This document shows, one piece after another, positions 36,034 to 46,493 of a stretch of DNA of 64,000 bases. Made by a program: the position numbers and the translations under genes. Positions within the stretch are counted from its first letter, which is position 1; every line of letters starts with the position of its first letter. The stretch comes from Vigna angularis (lineage: Eukaryota; Streptophyta; Magnoliopsida; Fabales; Fabaceae), in NCBI RefSeq assembly GCF_016808095.1, contig NC_068975.1, positions 23,071,501-23,135,500 on the forward strand. Reading direction: 5' to 3'. Below the pieces are notes generated by a model. The model saw only the letters and a program-made list of their open reading frames with translations, did no database searches and was not told the origin of the DNA.

Positions 36034-37215
36034 ATGGGTGATCGTGCAACCAAGAAACAAAAGGCATCTTCTTCCCTTGGTGGACGTTGACGCCGCCGGA
36101 GTCCAACTCCGTCACCATCCTCATCCCCTCCAACGCCTAACAATGATCTCTTCTCCTCGGATGAGCAACAGGACAAATATGCCCAACATTTTGTCAATCG
36201 TGAAATATTGGAAAGTAAGTATGTAGACTACGGTTACTTTGAAGGAAAAAATTTTCAGTTCTATGACATATTGGCCGAAGCTGGGCTGACTGAATTTGTG
36301 TCTTTAAGAAGCCATTACCACCCAGAATTAGTGAGAGTGTTTTACAGCAACATGTAAATATCGGATACTGGGGTTATTCAAAGTGAGGTCAAAGGCATCA
36401 AAATTAGGCTGAGCCCTAATCTTTTTCAACAAGTCACTAAACTCCCCCCTGATGGTGTTCGTTATGAAGGAAAACTTGTAGATGAGTGGAAAGAACAATA
36501 CGATTGTGTTACTGCAAGGCAACTAGTCTGTAGAGATTATGCAGTCATACAATCCAGAATACTAGCGGGCCAAATGAAGGTTCAACCAAGGATACTTCAT
36601 TACGTTCTCACTCGATTATTAATTCCTTGTGCAACCAATATTGGTCAGGCATCCGAAGAGGATATTATGCTGCTATGGGCATTTTTCAATTCCATTCACA
36701 TTAACTAGGGATATCTTATTAGATATAAGATGAAAAGAGAATTAAGGGAGAATGCAAAGTTGTCATATCCACATTTGATAACCATCTACTTGGAACACGT
36801 TGAAGTGCCTACTGACATTGATCCCATTTCAGAAGTCAAGTTGAAGCAAAAAATGGGTAGTGAAGTTGTAGCATCATTTGGTTATGTGCAAAATGATGAA
36901 GGAGAATGGGTTCCCAAAGGCAACGCCCCCCATCCCCCCTTAAAAGAAGGTCAACATGAACAAGGACAAGATGATGAACAATGCAGTTCATCTACAACAC
37001 TAAATCATGTCATCAACCGCATAGAACAACTTCACACTTTCGTTGGTACAAGATTTGATGCCTTTGAAACTCGATTTGATGCCCTTGAAACTCGATTTGG
37101 AAACATGGACATCGTCATCACTACAAGGTTTGATGCCTTGCAATCGCGCGTTGTGAACATTGAAGAACAACTGCAACAGTTACAAAGTGCTTCTGAAAAC
37201 AATCCTCAGACTTAG
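36034..37215 (+). pseudogene. putative plant transposon protein (Transposase_32 type), MULE cargo
   Basis: One continuous frame of 393 codons from ATG 36034 to TAG 37213-37215 is broken only by TGA 36088, TAA 36355 and TAG 36706, with no frameshift. It starts with a basic KKQKASSS / RRRSPTPSPSSS region typical of such proteins. The core reads YHPELVRVFYSNM, then VIQSEVKGIKIRLSPNLFQQ, then LPPDGVRYEG, matching the plant-specific family known as putative plant transposon protein; its biochemical role is unknown. The C-terminal third is acidic and then a coiled coil with a repeated RFDALETRF unit. Only three nonsense changes in 1.18 kb suggest recent loss of function. Confidence 0.72.
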
Positions 37216-37454
37216 AATTGCTTGTTTAGGCTTTATTTTCTGCATTATAAAAAACTATGTATCACAGTTCCTACTTTGATAATGTCAAGTCTTTAATTTA
37301 ATGAAGTTCTTTATTGTCAAACTGGTTGCTCAATTTTCGTCATTTAATATGTAATGTTGAATTTATGATACACTAAATAAAATTGCACTTGTGAGTAAAA
37401 CACCAATACCACTAACCAAATATTACCTCCCCATCCATTTACAGCTGAACTTTT

Positions 37455-38790
37455 GCCTGAAACTCAGTGGTTTTGACACTAGTCACCCCTGTTACCCTGA
37501 CTGACTACTTCAGTTCAACTTTCTGTACAAAACGTCAAATTCTCTCAGGTAATCGTTTACCAGGACTGTGTAAACGATTACAGCAGGCTTTTATGAACAA
37601 TCTCATTCATCCCTTGCACAACTTGGTCTCCCCACTCATAAGGGTTCACTCCACACTACTTGGCGTCACATCTCATCACCAAGCACCATCTCCCAACAGT
37701 CAAACACCAACATCTTCCAAACACAAGTGCAAATGTCACTCAAACTCACTGGTTTTGACACTGGTCACCCCTGTTACCCTGACTGACTACTTCAGTTCAA
37801 CTTTCTGTACAAAATGTCAAATTCTCTCGGGTAATCGTTTACCAGGACAGTGTAAACGATTACAGCAGGGTTTTATGAACACTCTCATTAATCCCTTGCA
37901 CAACTTGGTCTCCCCACTCATAAGGGGTCACTCCACACTCCTTGGGCTCACATCTCATCACCAAGCACCATCTCCCAACAGTCAAACACCAACATCTTCC
38001 AAACAGAAGTCCAAATGTCACTCAAACTCACTGGTTTTGACACTGGTCATCCCTGTTACCCTGACTGACTACTTTAGTTCAACTTTCTGTACAAAACGTC
38101 AAATTCTCTCGGGTAATCGTTTACCAGCACATTGTAAATGATTACAGCAGGGTTTTATGAACACTCTCATTCATCCCTTCCATAACTTGGTCTCCCCACT
38201 CATAAGGGGTCACTCCACACTCCTTGGGGTCACATCTCATCACCAAGCACCATCTCCCAATAGTCAAACACCAAGATCTTCCAAACACAAGTCCAAATGT
38301 CACTCAAACTCACTGGTCACCCCTGTTACCCTGACTGACTACTTCAGTTCAACTTTCTGTACAAAACGTCAAATTCTCTCGGGTAATCGTTTACCAGGAC
38401 TGTGTAAACGATTACAGCAGCGTTTTATGAACACTCTCATTCATCCCTTGCACAACTTGGTTTCCCCACTCATAAGGGGTCACTCCATACTCCTTGGGCT
38501 CACATCTCATCACCAAGCACCATCTCCCAACAGTCAAACGCCATGATCTTCCAAACACAAGTCCAAATGTCACTCAAACTCACTGGTTTTGACACTAGTC
38601 ACCCCTGTTACCCTGACTGACTACTTCAGTTCAACTTTCTGTACAAAACGTCAAATTCTCTCTGGTAATCGTTTACCAGCACAATGTAAACGATTACCAC
38701 AGAGTTTTTTGAACACTTTCATTCATCCCTTGCACAACTTGGTCCCTTCCACCCAAAATGTGACTGAAATGAACTGGTTTTGACAATGGT
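37455..38790 (+). repeat. right tandem array, five units of about 281 bp, inverted relative to the left array
   Basis: Dyads GGTAATCGTTTACC..GTGTAAACGATTAC occur at about 37549, 37830, 38112, 38382 and 38663 (periods 281, 282, 270 and 281). Unit text such as CTGACTGACTACTTCAGTTC and GTCACTCCACACTCCTTGG is the reverse complement of the left array. With the left array it forms an inverted repeat of about 1.3-kb arms around 6 kb of genes. The plus-strand frames of 224, 129 and 64 residues are repeat-derived. Confidence 0.9.
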
Positions 38791-39051
38791 CACCCATGTT
38801 AACCTCAATGACCACTCAAACACCAACATCTTACAAACACACCTGCAACATATCGAACATAAAACTTCACCAGATTCTCAAATCCAGAAACCCACAAATC
38901 ATAATAACAATGCTATTGAAAAAATAAAATATGTGACCAAACCAAAAACTAAAATTTTATATTATTCATCTAAATCTGATGCATTACACTTTGTTTTCTT
39001 AATCTATTTACAATGATCATTTACTTTCCATTAATCAACTCAATATAGATA
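38791..39051. other. spacer between right array and the paralogue
   Basis: AT-rich, probably the 3' flank of the minus-strand paralogue. Nothing else seen. Confidence 0.4.
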
Positions 39052-41863
39052 TCACTCATTTTTTTTTCTAAGCACTACGGTTCCGGTGTATGGAGTCCTA
39101 AGTGCTCTTCCCTTGTAACGCCTTCGTTCACCAAGCCTAACATACGTCTTCAAAGGTTGTTGGTTTTTGTCAATGTCATTAGGGGATACAAAACCAGTGT
39201 TCAGGGATGGTTCTGTACGAGGCACACTTTGTCCATCGTGATCTTTATTTTGTCGTCTTGCCTTCTCTTCAGCCAATTCTGCCTCCAAACCTGCAACCTT
39301 CCTTTTAAGTTCTTCAATTAGAAATTCTTGGTCCTCTAAGGTGATAATGCTAATTCTTACCATTATCTAAGCATCATTTTAGTAGCAAAATCAATTCCTT
39401 TCTAACTTGTAAATTGTTTAATCCTCTTCTTTTGTCTTGTTTTCTAAATAAATGTGTTTTAGGCTACATTTATGTATTATAATCACTAATCCCCTTATTT
39501 TGTAGCTAATATCATGCTTAGAAGAACCTCCACCAATGTATAGAGCTTAACCAGCCACAAAAGCAAGTAAAACAAAAAGAGAGAATTTTGGAATGTTGTG
39601 GCTAAGCGGCACAGTTTTTGTGCAGCTGAGCGCCACCCGACCATACTTACTGTAGCTGAGCGGCACCGGTTTTGTGCAGCTGAGCGCCAGCTCTCTGGAA
39701 TGCTATCGCTGGGGTGTAGTTGGCGTGCAGCTGAGCACCAGCTCTCTGGAATGCTGTCGTTGGGCTACCGCTGGGGTGCAGCTGAGCGGTGACGCTGCTG
39801 ATGTGTCAAAATTGCGTATTTATTCAAGTTGTCTCGAAGCATTTGGGGTCTTTGGTTCTTTGAAGGTGCATCTCACTTAGAGGAGAGCTTGGAGGGTTGC
39901 TAGGGCTCGTGGGAACACTCCCTTCTTCCTCTTGGGTTCTTCATCTTCTTGCATGGCCATTTTGTAAGCTTAAAGGCTCTCCATGGAAATGGAGAGCCAA
40001 ACCCATCTTATTGGGGTTAGTTGTAGCCTTTGAATCTTGTGTAATTGTTGAATGATTTGAATATATATATGCCTTTTCTATCAATTGCTAGTATTCTTGT
40101 TTCCGATCTTAAAGCTTGCATGTAATAGGAATGTTCATGAGTCTTTGTGGTCATTGATTCTAGAGATGGAAGATGATTCACATGTTGTCTTAAGATCCTA
40201 GCTCTTTAATGCGGGTTTGCTTGTTAGATGGTCCAAGGGATTGGAGTTTGATAAGGAAAACCTAGGCTCTTTCACCTAAGGGATTAGGGCTAGAGTGTTT
40301 TAGTGGATTGACTTTAGTAAATTGATAGAGAGGAGATGAAATTGGTTATACACAAGAGTGCATTGGTGAAAACTAACCTTAACAATGTCATTTCATACCA
40401 TTTCTTGTCTTTTCCATTTCCAAGTGCCTTCAATACCAAAGTCCAACCTTGTAATTACTTGTGAATTTATCTTTTTGCACATATTCTTAAATGATGAGTT
40501 GTTCTTGAGTCTAGATGAGTTGTTAATCACACAATTTTCTAGTATTACGAGTCTCTTGGGAAAACGATACCTGGTCTTACCATGGTTTATTACTTGAACG
40601 ATTCGGTACGCTTGCCGAAATCGCCTAACATAAGGCACGTATAAAAGTTTCTCTTTGATTTCTTTTTTGTATCTTATTTGGTCTTGGTTGGTCTTCCTTT
40701 CTTGTTGGTGTTGGTCTGTATTCCTTCTTATCGTTGGTTGAAGCACCAACATAAACATCATCAACAACCTGAAATTTAACCACATATTTCAGACTACACA
40801 AGTTTTGTCAAAATATCAACACATAACAAAACTCCGGATAACAAACCACATACCAAACCTGTCTCCATACACCGTTTAACGAACTTGTCTCCAACACTTG
40901 TATTCATGCAATGCAATATTCGTGGAAATTTATCAATTGGACCTTCCGGTGGAACAAATAGCTCAAAAAACCATACCTAAGAAAATAAAATCATCTTAAA
41001 TTCTACTAAATAACTAAAATCACAAAACAATAAACAAACAATTTACATTTTACATCTACAAGTAATAATTACCTACAGCATGTAAACACAACCATCCACG
41101 TAAACGTTTGTTGTACCTTTGCCTTTCTTCAAGCCTTCTGAAGCTTTGCACAAACTACGTAACAAAAAATGATAAACTAGACTACCCCAACAATAATTAC
41201 CCAAACCACTTAAGTTGTCAACAATATTAAACATTACAGGAAACACTTTTCCGCTACGTTTTGGAAATAAAATCTCACATATCCCTACCAATAGGTAAAG
41301 GCTACAAAAATGAGAACAAGGGATCTTTTTCTTCTGTTTTCGCATTAGAATTTTGTATATCGAATTCACATCCTTTGTTCCTTTACCTATGTATTTCACA
41401 AATTGAATATTTCCCATTTCTTCCTTTAAGTTAATATTTTCACCATCTGTACTCAATCTCAACCCTAAATAAAAATCATTTTCATTTATATTCAAAACTT
41501 TATTTCCAACTAAAAAACCACTACTCGAGTCGTCCCACTTACCCAATAACTCACTCAATATATTTTTACGTAGTTTAACATTCACATTCACATCGAAAAA
41601 CCACGCAAATGGAGTCTTCGCAATCAATGACCGATGCTCGTCTGTCAAGCGTTCGTTCAAAGTACATATATACTTTGTCGAAAAAGAGTGACGAACGGTC
41701 AACTGCATCAACCAAAATAAAACTAGCAAAACTACTAAACCCAATAACCAAAACAAAACGATACGAACCCTAAACCTTAACCCAAACAAAAAAACCATGG
41801 AACGAAATGGAACGAAAAACCACTTACCTTCGTCGTCGGACAATGCTCACCGGATCTTGCCAT
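39052..41863 (-). pseudogene. paralogue of the Ulp1 gene's DUF1985-like N-terminal half, MULE cargo
   Basis: Minus-strand exons: 41863-41828 (starts MARSGEHC), 41702-41073 (630 nt), 40976-40854 (123 nt) and a last exon from 40768 down to 39052 that is split by a solo LTR. The 630-nt exon encodes a DUF1985-like domain (KTPFAWFFDVNVNVKL, LLGKWDDSSSGFLVGN, YLGLRLSTDGENI); the next reads VWFFELFVPPEG..FPRI. Exon order, the 630-nt length and the FPRI motif match the left gene at 26841-29856. It has no peptidase domain: it ends in a coiled coil (LIEELKRKVAGLEAELAEEK) and a basic tail with LRTPYTG. Lesions are the TAG at the end of the 630-nt exon (Gln expected) and the LTR insertion, across which the frame stays in register. 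Confidence 0.72.
39342..40630. mobile_element. solo LTR nested in the MULE paralogue gene
   Basis: 1289 bp, starts TGATAATGC and ends GCCTAACA (TG..CA), flanked by the perfect 5-bp duplication TAAGG at 39337-39341 and 40631-40635. The interior has repeated GCTGAGCG(G/C)CA phrases near 39600-39790. No PBS or coding region adjoins it. It is the youngest insertion in the nest, after the MULE. Confidence 0.88.
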
Positions 41864-42082
41864 TGCGCACGATAACATCTAGGAAAAACACCACCTTTAC
41901 GAAAATGGAGGGAGACAACACGACTCACAGACAACAATCACAGAGAAAGCAAAGTGAACAGCCAGGGAAACGAGACCTTCATTTCCAATGAAACAGACAG
42001 GTGTATTTTGGGATTCTCACTTAAAACAAAACTTACGTACTTCCACTTCCACGGTTTTTAAAAAAAATCATTTTAAAACAAA

Positions 42083-42151
42083 CCAATAAACATACGACAC
42101 GTGACGTTGTAAAAAAAGTGTTAAATAATCGTTGTTGGAATATCGCAATCC
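42083..42151 (-). repeat. right terminal inverted repeat of the MULE
   Basis: Inverted partner of 26326-26395. Contains ACACGTGA, again with a CACGTG core, at the position matching the left TIR palindrome. Confidence 0.8.
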
Positions 42152-42160
42152 TTAGGGAAT

Positions 42161-42316
42161 CGTGGGAGGGTGGGATTATATATTATATTATTATAATATA
42201 AAAGAAGTGCGTCAGTATATAATATGTTATTATATTATTAAGTGTATATATCTTTTAGTATTTATATAAAAGAGTTGTTGTAACGTCTATTGACAATTAA
42301 ATATTTTATAAAATAT

Positions 42317-42371
<55 letters not shown>

Positions 42372-42550
42372 AAAAAATACTTATCTTGTTGATGAACTTC
42401 CACGTAGAGATGATCACTCATATGATGTATTTTTCGCTTTACTGAAAATTCCTAGTGTTGATCCGAAGTAGTGATGTAGAGATTGAACGCTCGTCTTAGT
42501 TCCTTGCAGCTTCAGTGGGATGTCATTCGGCCCCACGGTAGGCGCCAAAA
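42161..42550 (-). other. primer-binding-site side of the split LTR element
   Basis: Continuation of the element after the MULE, including an (AT)24 tract at 42319-42368. On the minus strand the sequence directly after the right LTR is TTTTGGCGCCTACCGTGGGG (about 42531-42550), a primer-binding-site context I recall from legume gypsy-type elements. The tRNA species was not assigned. Confidence 0.65.
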
Positions 42551-42960
42551 TGTTTTGGTATGGATGTTTTCCAGTGTGTCTTTGTCGCTTTCAAATGTCT
42601 GGGATGCTCGCTTCTCCTCAATTGTTGTTGTTCGCGCTCCTTCAACTCGTAGCGCTCGTCTACTCTCACCAACGGAGGGGGGAGTTACCTACGAAGATAC
42701 TCCGACGCTCAAGTCAGACATGAGTTATGGAGCCTCAGCTCTCAAGAAAGTGATTATATTATCACTCTAGAATATTATCTAGAGTCCATCTGGCGTAAGT
42801 GGAACGTACCTGGTGTTTGACTCTGTCCTTCTATTTATAAGTGTTTCATAAGCCAAATAAAAATAACCTTAATTACTTGAAAATCTGGTTAGTTACTCAT
42901 AAATATCTTAACCGCTTAAAATATCTAAGATATTTTATCCAATAAATATCTTACTATACA
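42551..42960 (-). repeat. LTR of the split element (5' LTR in its own orientation)
   Basis: 410 bp, TGTTTTGGTATGG to CTTACTATACA on the + strand; direct partner of 23670-24078. Confidence 0.9.
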
Positions 42961-43211
42961 AAAATTTTATGAAAAAATGGCAAAAATTATATAATCGACT
43001 AATTGTAATGAAATTTTTATATCGCGACTGCATTACTTTGGTCGCTAAAAAATTGTAATGCTAAATATATTTAATATTAACTTTTTTTTTACCTTTTCTA
43101 CACTTTTATACAAAAATATTGCTATTAAAAAATTATCAAATGTAGTTATAAATGTCAGTTTATGATTATTTACAATGTTATTTTATATAAACTTGTATTT
43201 CATTTTATATC

Positions 43212-45603
43212 TGTCAAACCTCGGAAAAACGCACCCAAACCCCTCCTGTCAGAATCATAAAAAACGCACCCAAAACCCCTCTGAACGGGCGCCAGGTGTC
43301 AGGCAACTAGGATTCGAAAATCAGATAGTGGAAGGCAGGTGTCGGCAGAAGAGCGGACGCTCGTTTGGACGTGGGAAGAAAATTTGTCTTTCGAAACTTC
43401 CGTCCCACTCTCTTCTGCATGCACCCTTCTTCCCAAACTCTGAACTTTCCATTTTCTCCTCCTTCTCACTAGAAACTCTATCTTCTCTCTAAGAAAACTC
43501 AACCTTTCTCTTTTCCGATCATCATTCAGACACCGTAGAAGTGCTTCCGGCGTCAAGAGCTTCTAATTAAACCGTTCGGTTTGTGAAGCTGAGCTGGTAA
43601 GCCTTTCTCTTCACCCAACCGTTAATTTTTCTAGGCATGCAAATCCATTTTTCTTCTATGATGATCGTCATTATTCAAATGAGTAGTTCTGAGAGTGTTG
43701 TGATTTTCTTGGTTTAGTTGAAACTGTCGAACCTTGAGAGTAGAAGAACCGGTAGTGGTGAACTGTAATTCTGCCTCTAGGACGATCGTTCACACTAGAG
43801 GTAAGGGAAGCTTATCTAATTTAATTGTATGTTGTTTATACGTTCGTTGATAATGAATGCATGTTGCTGAGTGGCTGAATGTATATGAAGTAGGATACTG
43901 ATATGATTGTTTATGTGGAAAATGATTTATTAGTATGATATGGATCGAATGAAGTATGCAAATTGATTTGATATGTATTTTATATGGTTATGATTTTATG
44001 TATTGAGAAATGAGTTGGAGATAAATGAATTTCTGGATATGAATTTCCCTATAATAGTTTACGTTTGTCATTGAACGGTCCTCGACCGTTCGATGTTCCT
44101 ATTAAAATGGTTTGGAATTGAATTCTTTCATTTGGAAAGAATTCTAGTTGAGGACGAGCGTCTTCTTGTGATAGTACTGTGCTTGAGCGTTCGGCAAAAC
44201 GTAGTTGCATCTAAGTATTCGGTGATAAACTCAAATCTTGTAATTATATGTATTTGTATATGGTAGTTATTCTTAAACACAATTCCGATAAATATCATAT
44301 TTATAAATCTTTCGTTTATAAGTAGTAGTGCTTGGTCTCACACCGAATTTCCGTAATGGGTAGTGCTCGGTCTTATACCTAGCGCTTATACTCGTTTATA
44401 ATTGATCCATTTTGATAAAATAGCGTTCGTCCAACTTCAGTAGAATTTTCCTTACTATGTTCGGTCATATATTGCATTGGATTTCTGTATGGTTCTTTAA
44501 CGTCTTGACATGTCTACATTTATTGGATCCGGCCTAGAGCCTCCGTACTTGACATATTCTTTGAATATTGGTTTGAGCTCACGAGAGTCAGTTCATTTAA
44601 CTGATTCGCGTTGTAAGCAACGTTCGTCATATAATATCTAGTTGTACTCGGTTTATTTCTAAATTTAATAGTAACCCACTCGATCTTATTCTATTCTGGA
44701 ACAGAAGACTTCTCGGTCTCGTTCCTAGTGTTCATCCTCGTTCTGAGTGAGGACTGAACGTTCGGTATTTGATGTTTTTAGAATTAGTGATAAAAATGAA
44801 ATTAAAACGAAGGATGATAAGAGGTGAAGAGTATATGAGATGGAGGAATTATCGTGAATTTTGAACGAGCGTTCTGGGGAGGAACGACTCATGAGTGAAT
44901 ATTGAAATTTGTAAAGTATGAATGTGGTAATGCTTAGCTGGCGGTTCATCCTGATGTTCCGTGAGTACTCGTCCTCACGTAGAGGAGGGTAGGTCATGTG
45001 TGGGAACGGCAGGAGGTCCTAGTCCTTAGGGGTACTTTGGACGGAACGGACTAACCTCGGGTGGCAGCTGATGAGAGTATTCCAGTTACTACATCACCCG
45101 GGTGCACGAACGTTGTAGCTACACAGATTTCATACAGTCTGGACGGTCGGTCTAGTAGTAGGTCTTGCTTGAAGCTTATTGTTAACTTTATCTGTGTTGA
45201 TGGTATGAATTGTATGATTTGTAACTGAATTAAATTACATAAGCTTACCCTGTGTTTTCTTTGTGTTGTCTCGTCTTGTACGTTCGTCTTGTCGTTGCAA
45301 TGATCATCCGTGTGGATGTGAACAGAAGGAGACGCGCTACTGGAAGAGGCGCTGGAAGAAGGAAATTTGGAGGAAGAGAACCTCGTCGACGTTGAAGTTA
45401 AGGTCGAACCGTAGTACGTTCGGTAACCCCCTTTTGTAAACCGTTCGGTCTAGTATTGTTTATCTTGTGCAGTTAAGTTTATAGTTCTATGTAAGGCCGA
45501 TCGGTCGTAAGCGTACGTTGTTTAATGTAAGACTGAACTGATATACTATTAAATGTAATTATTTCTATTGTATGATTTATTACTGTATTTTTGAGATGTT
45601 ACA
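43212..45603 (+). mobile_element. solo LTR, long-LTR family, copy B
   Basis: 2392 bp, TGTCAAACCTCG to GAGATGTTACA, with the 5-bp duplication ATATC at 43207-43211 and 45604-45608. It is colinear with copy A without the 710-bp duplication, sharing for example ACTAGAGGTAAGGGAAGCTT, GTCTTGTCGTTGCAATGATC and the ACCGTTCGGT phrases. It has no internal region, so it is a solo LTR. It lies only 250 bases beyond the split LTR element but is independent of it. Confidence 0.87.
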
Positions 45604-45608
45604 ATATC

Positions 45609-46493
45609 CTTTATGAAATGTTGATAATTAATATTATATTCAACATGTTATCTTTATAACATTTTAAGTATGTATGCAAATATGCACCTTTATTTTAAAT
45701 AAATAATTAAAATAGTTTGTATTAAAATAATAAATAAAATATGATTATTTATCACATAATGTAATACTTTTTATATTTATTTAAAATTTATTTTAATTTG
45801 TATTTGTATTTTTAGAAACTACTTTTATATTAAAATATTTTAAAAAATTTCTTTTACAAATTATCTTTTAAATATATAATATATAAAAATAAACTATTCT
45901 ATTATATCAATAAATTAAATCACAATTTTTTCACTTTCTATTCATTTTTCGGTTTAAATAATCAAACTTTCCTATTTCTTTCTCTTATTTCCTTAAAATA
46001 TTTAAATAATCACTGTTACATGACAGTGTTAGTTAGTTTGATACATTCCAAATTTTTTATTTTTCAAAAAAAAAAAATTCATAAAAAGTAAGTGTCATTC
46101 AATTTTTAAAAAATAAAGACTCAATTAAAAAAAAAGTAAAAGAACTAATTGAAAAAAATCACAGAAAATAAAAATTATCTGAATAATTAAACCAATTATT
46201 AATTAATTATAATAATTGTTACTGTGTTATTTTTGTTAGTATTTGCCAACATCACTATCTTTCCATATAAAAAAAAAAAGTCAGATAGAGTTAATAAGTT
46301 GAAATGAAACATTAATCAATAACAATAAATAAAAAGCTCCACTTATACAACCACTATGCAAACAACATTGTTTTTTCAGAGACTACGCAAACAACAATAA
46401 ATGGAAATCCTATGCCTAAACAAAACTAGTTCCTCTTCGAACATGGTTTCATCCTTTATTTCATGCATAGCAGCTGTCACCATCTTCCTTATC
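45609..46493. other. AT-rich gene-free stretch
   Basis: Very AT-rich up to about 46300, then the 3' flank of the minus-strand bZIP-like gene. No other feature seen. Confidence 0.45.

Larger units (their letters stand above)
26326..42151. mobile_element. 15.8-kb Mutator-like element (MULE) with multi-gene, near-palindromic layout
   Basis: Diverged terminal inverted repeats start GGAAAATGATATGTCGACAA on the left and, on the opposite strand, GGATTGCGATATTCCAACAA on the right. A perfect 9-bp target duplication, TTAGGGAAT, flanks them (26317-26325 and 42152-42160), the Mutator signature. The cargo includes a FAR1/MULE-type transposase, which fits the termini. In order: Ulp1-type gene (+), five-unit repeat array, OB-fold gene (-), transposase (+), Transposase_32-type gene (+), inverted five-unit array, paralogue of the Ulp1 gene's N-terminal half (-). 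Carriage of Ulp1-like genes is known for plant Kaonashi-type MULEs. All its genes are damaged, so it cannot move by itself now. Confidence 0.88.
23670..42960 (-). mobile_element. non-autonomous LTR retrotransposon, split by a nested MULE
   Basis: Direct repeats of 409 bp (23670-24078) and 410 bp (42551-42960), each TG..CA when read on the + strand, bound the element. The 5-bp duplication AAAAT flanks it at 23665-23669 and 42961-42965. Read on the minus strand, the right LTR is followed by TTTTGGCGCC, a primer-binding-site-like string, so the element runs right to left. A purine-rich stretch (CTTGAGGGGCATTA) precedes the left LTR in that reading. Removing the MULE and one 9-bp target copy leaves about 3.46 kb with no gag or pol frame, so it is non-autonomous. 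The two LTRs differ at about 14 sites plus one indel by eye, roughly 3-4%. Confidence 0.88.

Noticed and set aside
30104..38790. Regularly spaced dyads considered as a CRISPR-like array
   Set aside because: Plant nuclear DNA; units of 281 bp are repeated throughout and have no unique spacers.
23670..42960. A single autonomous 19-kb LTR retrotransposon with captured genes
   Set aside because: The genes lie between MULE TIRs with their own 9-bp target duplication; the retroelement part is only about 3.5 kb.
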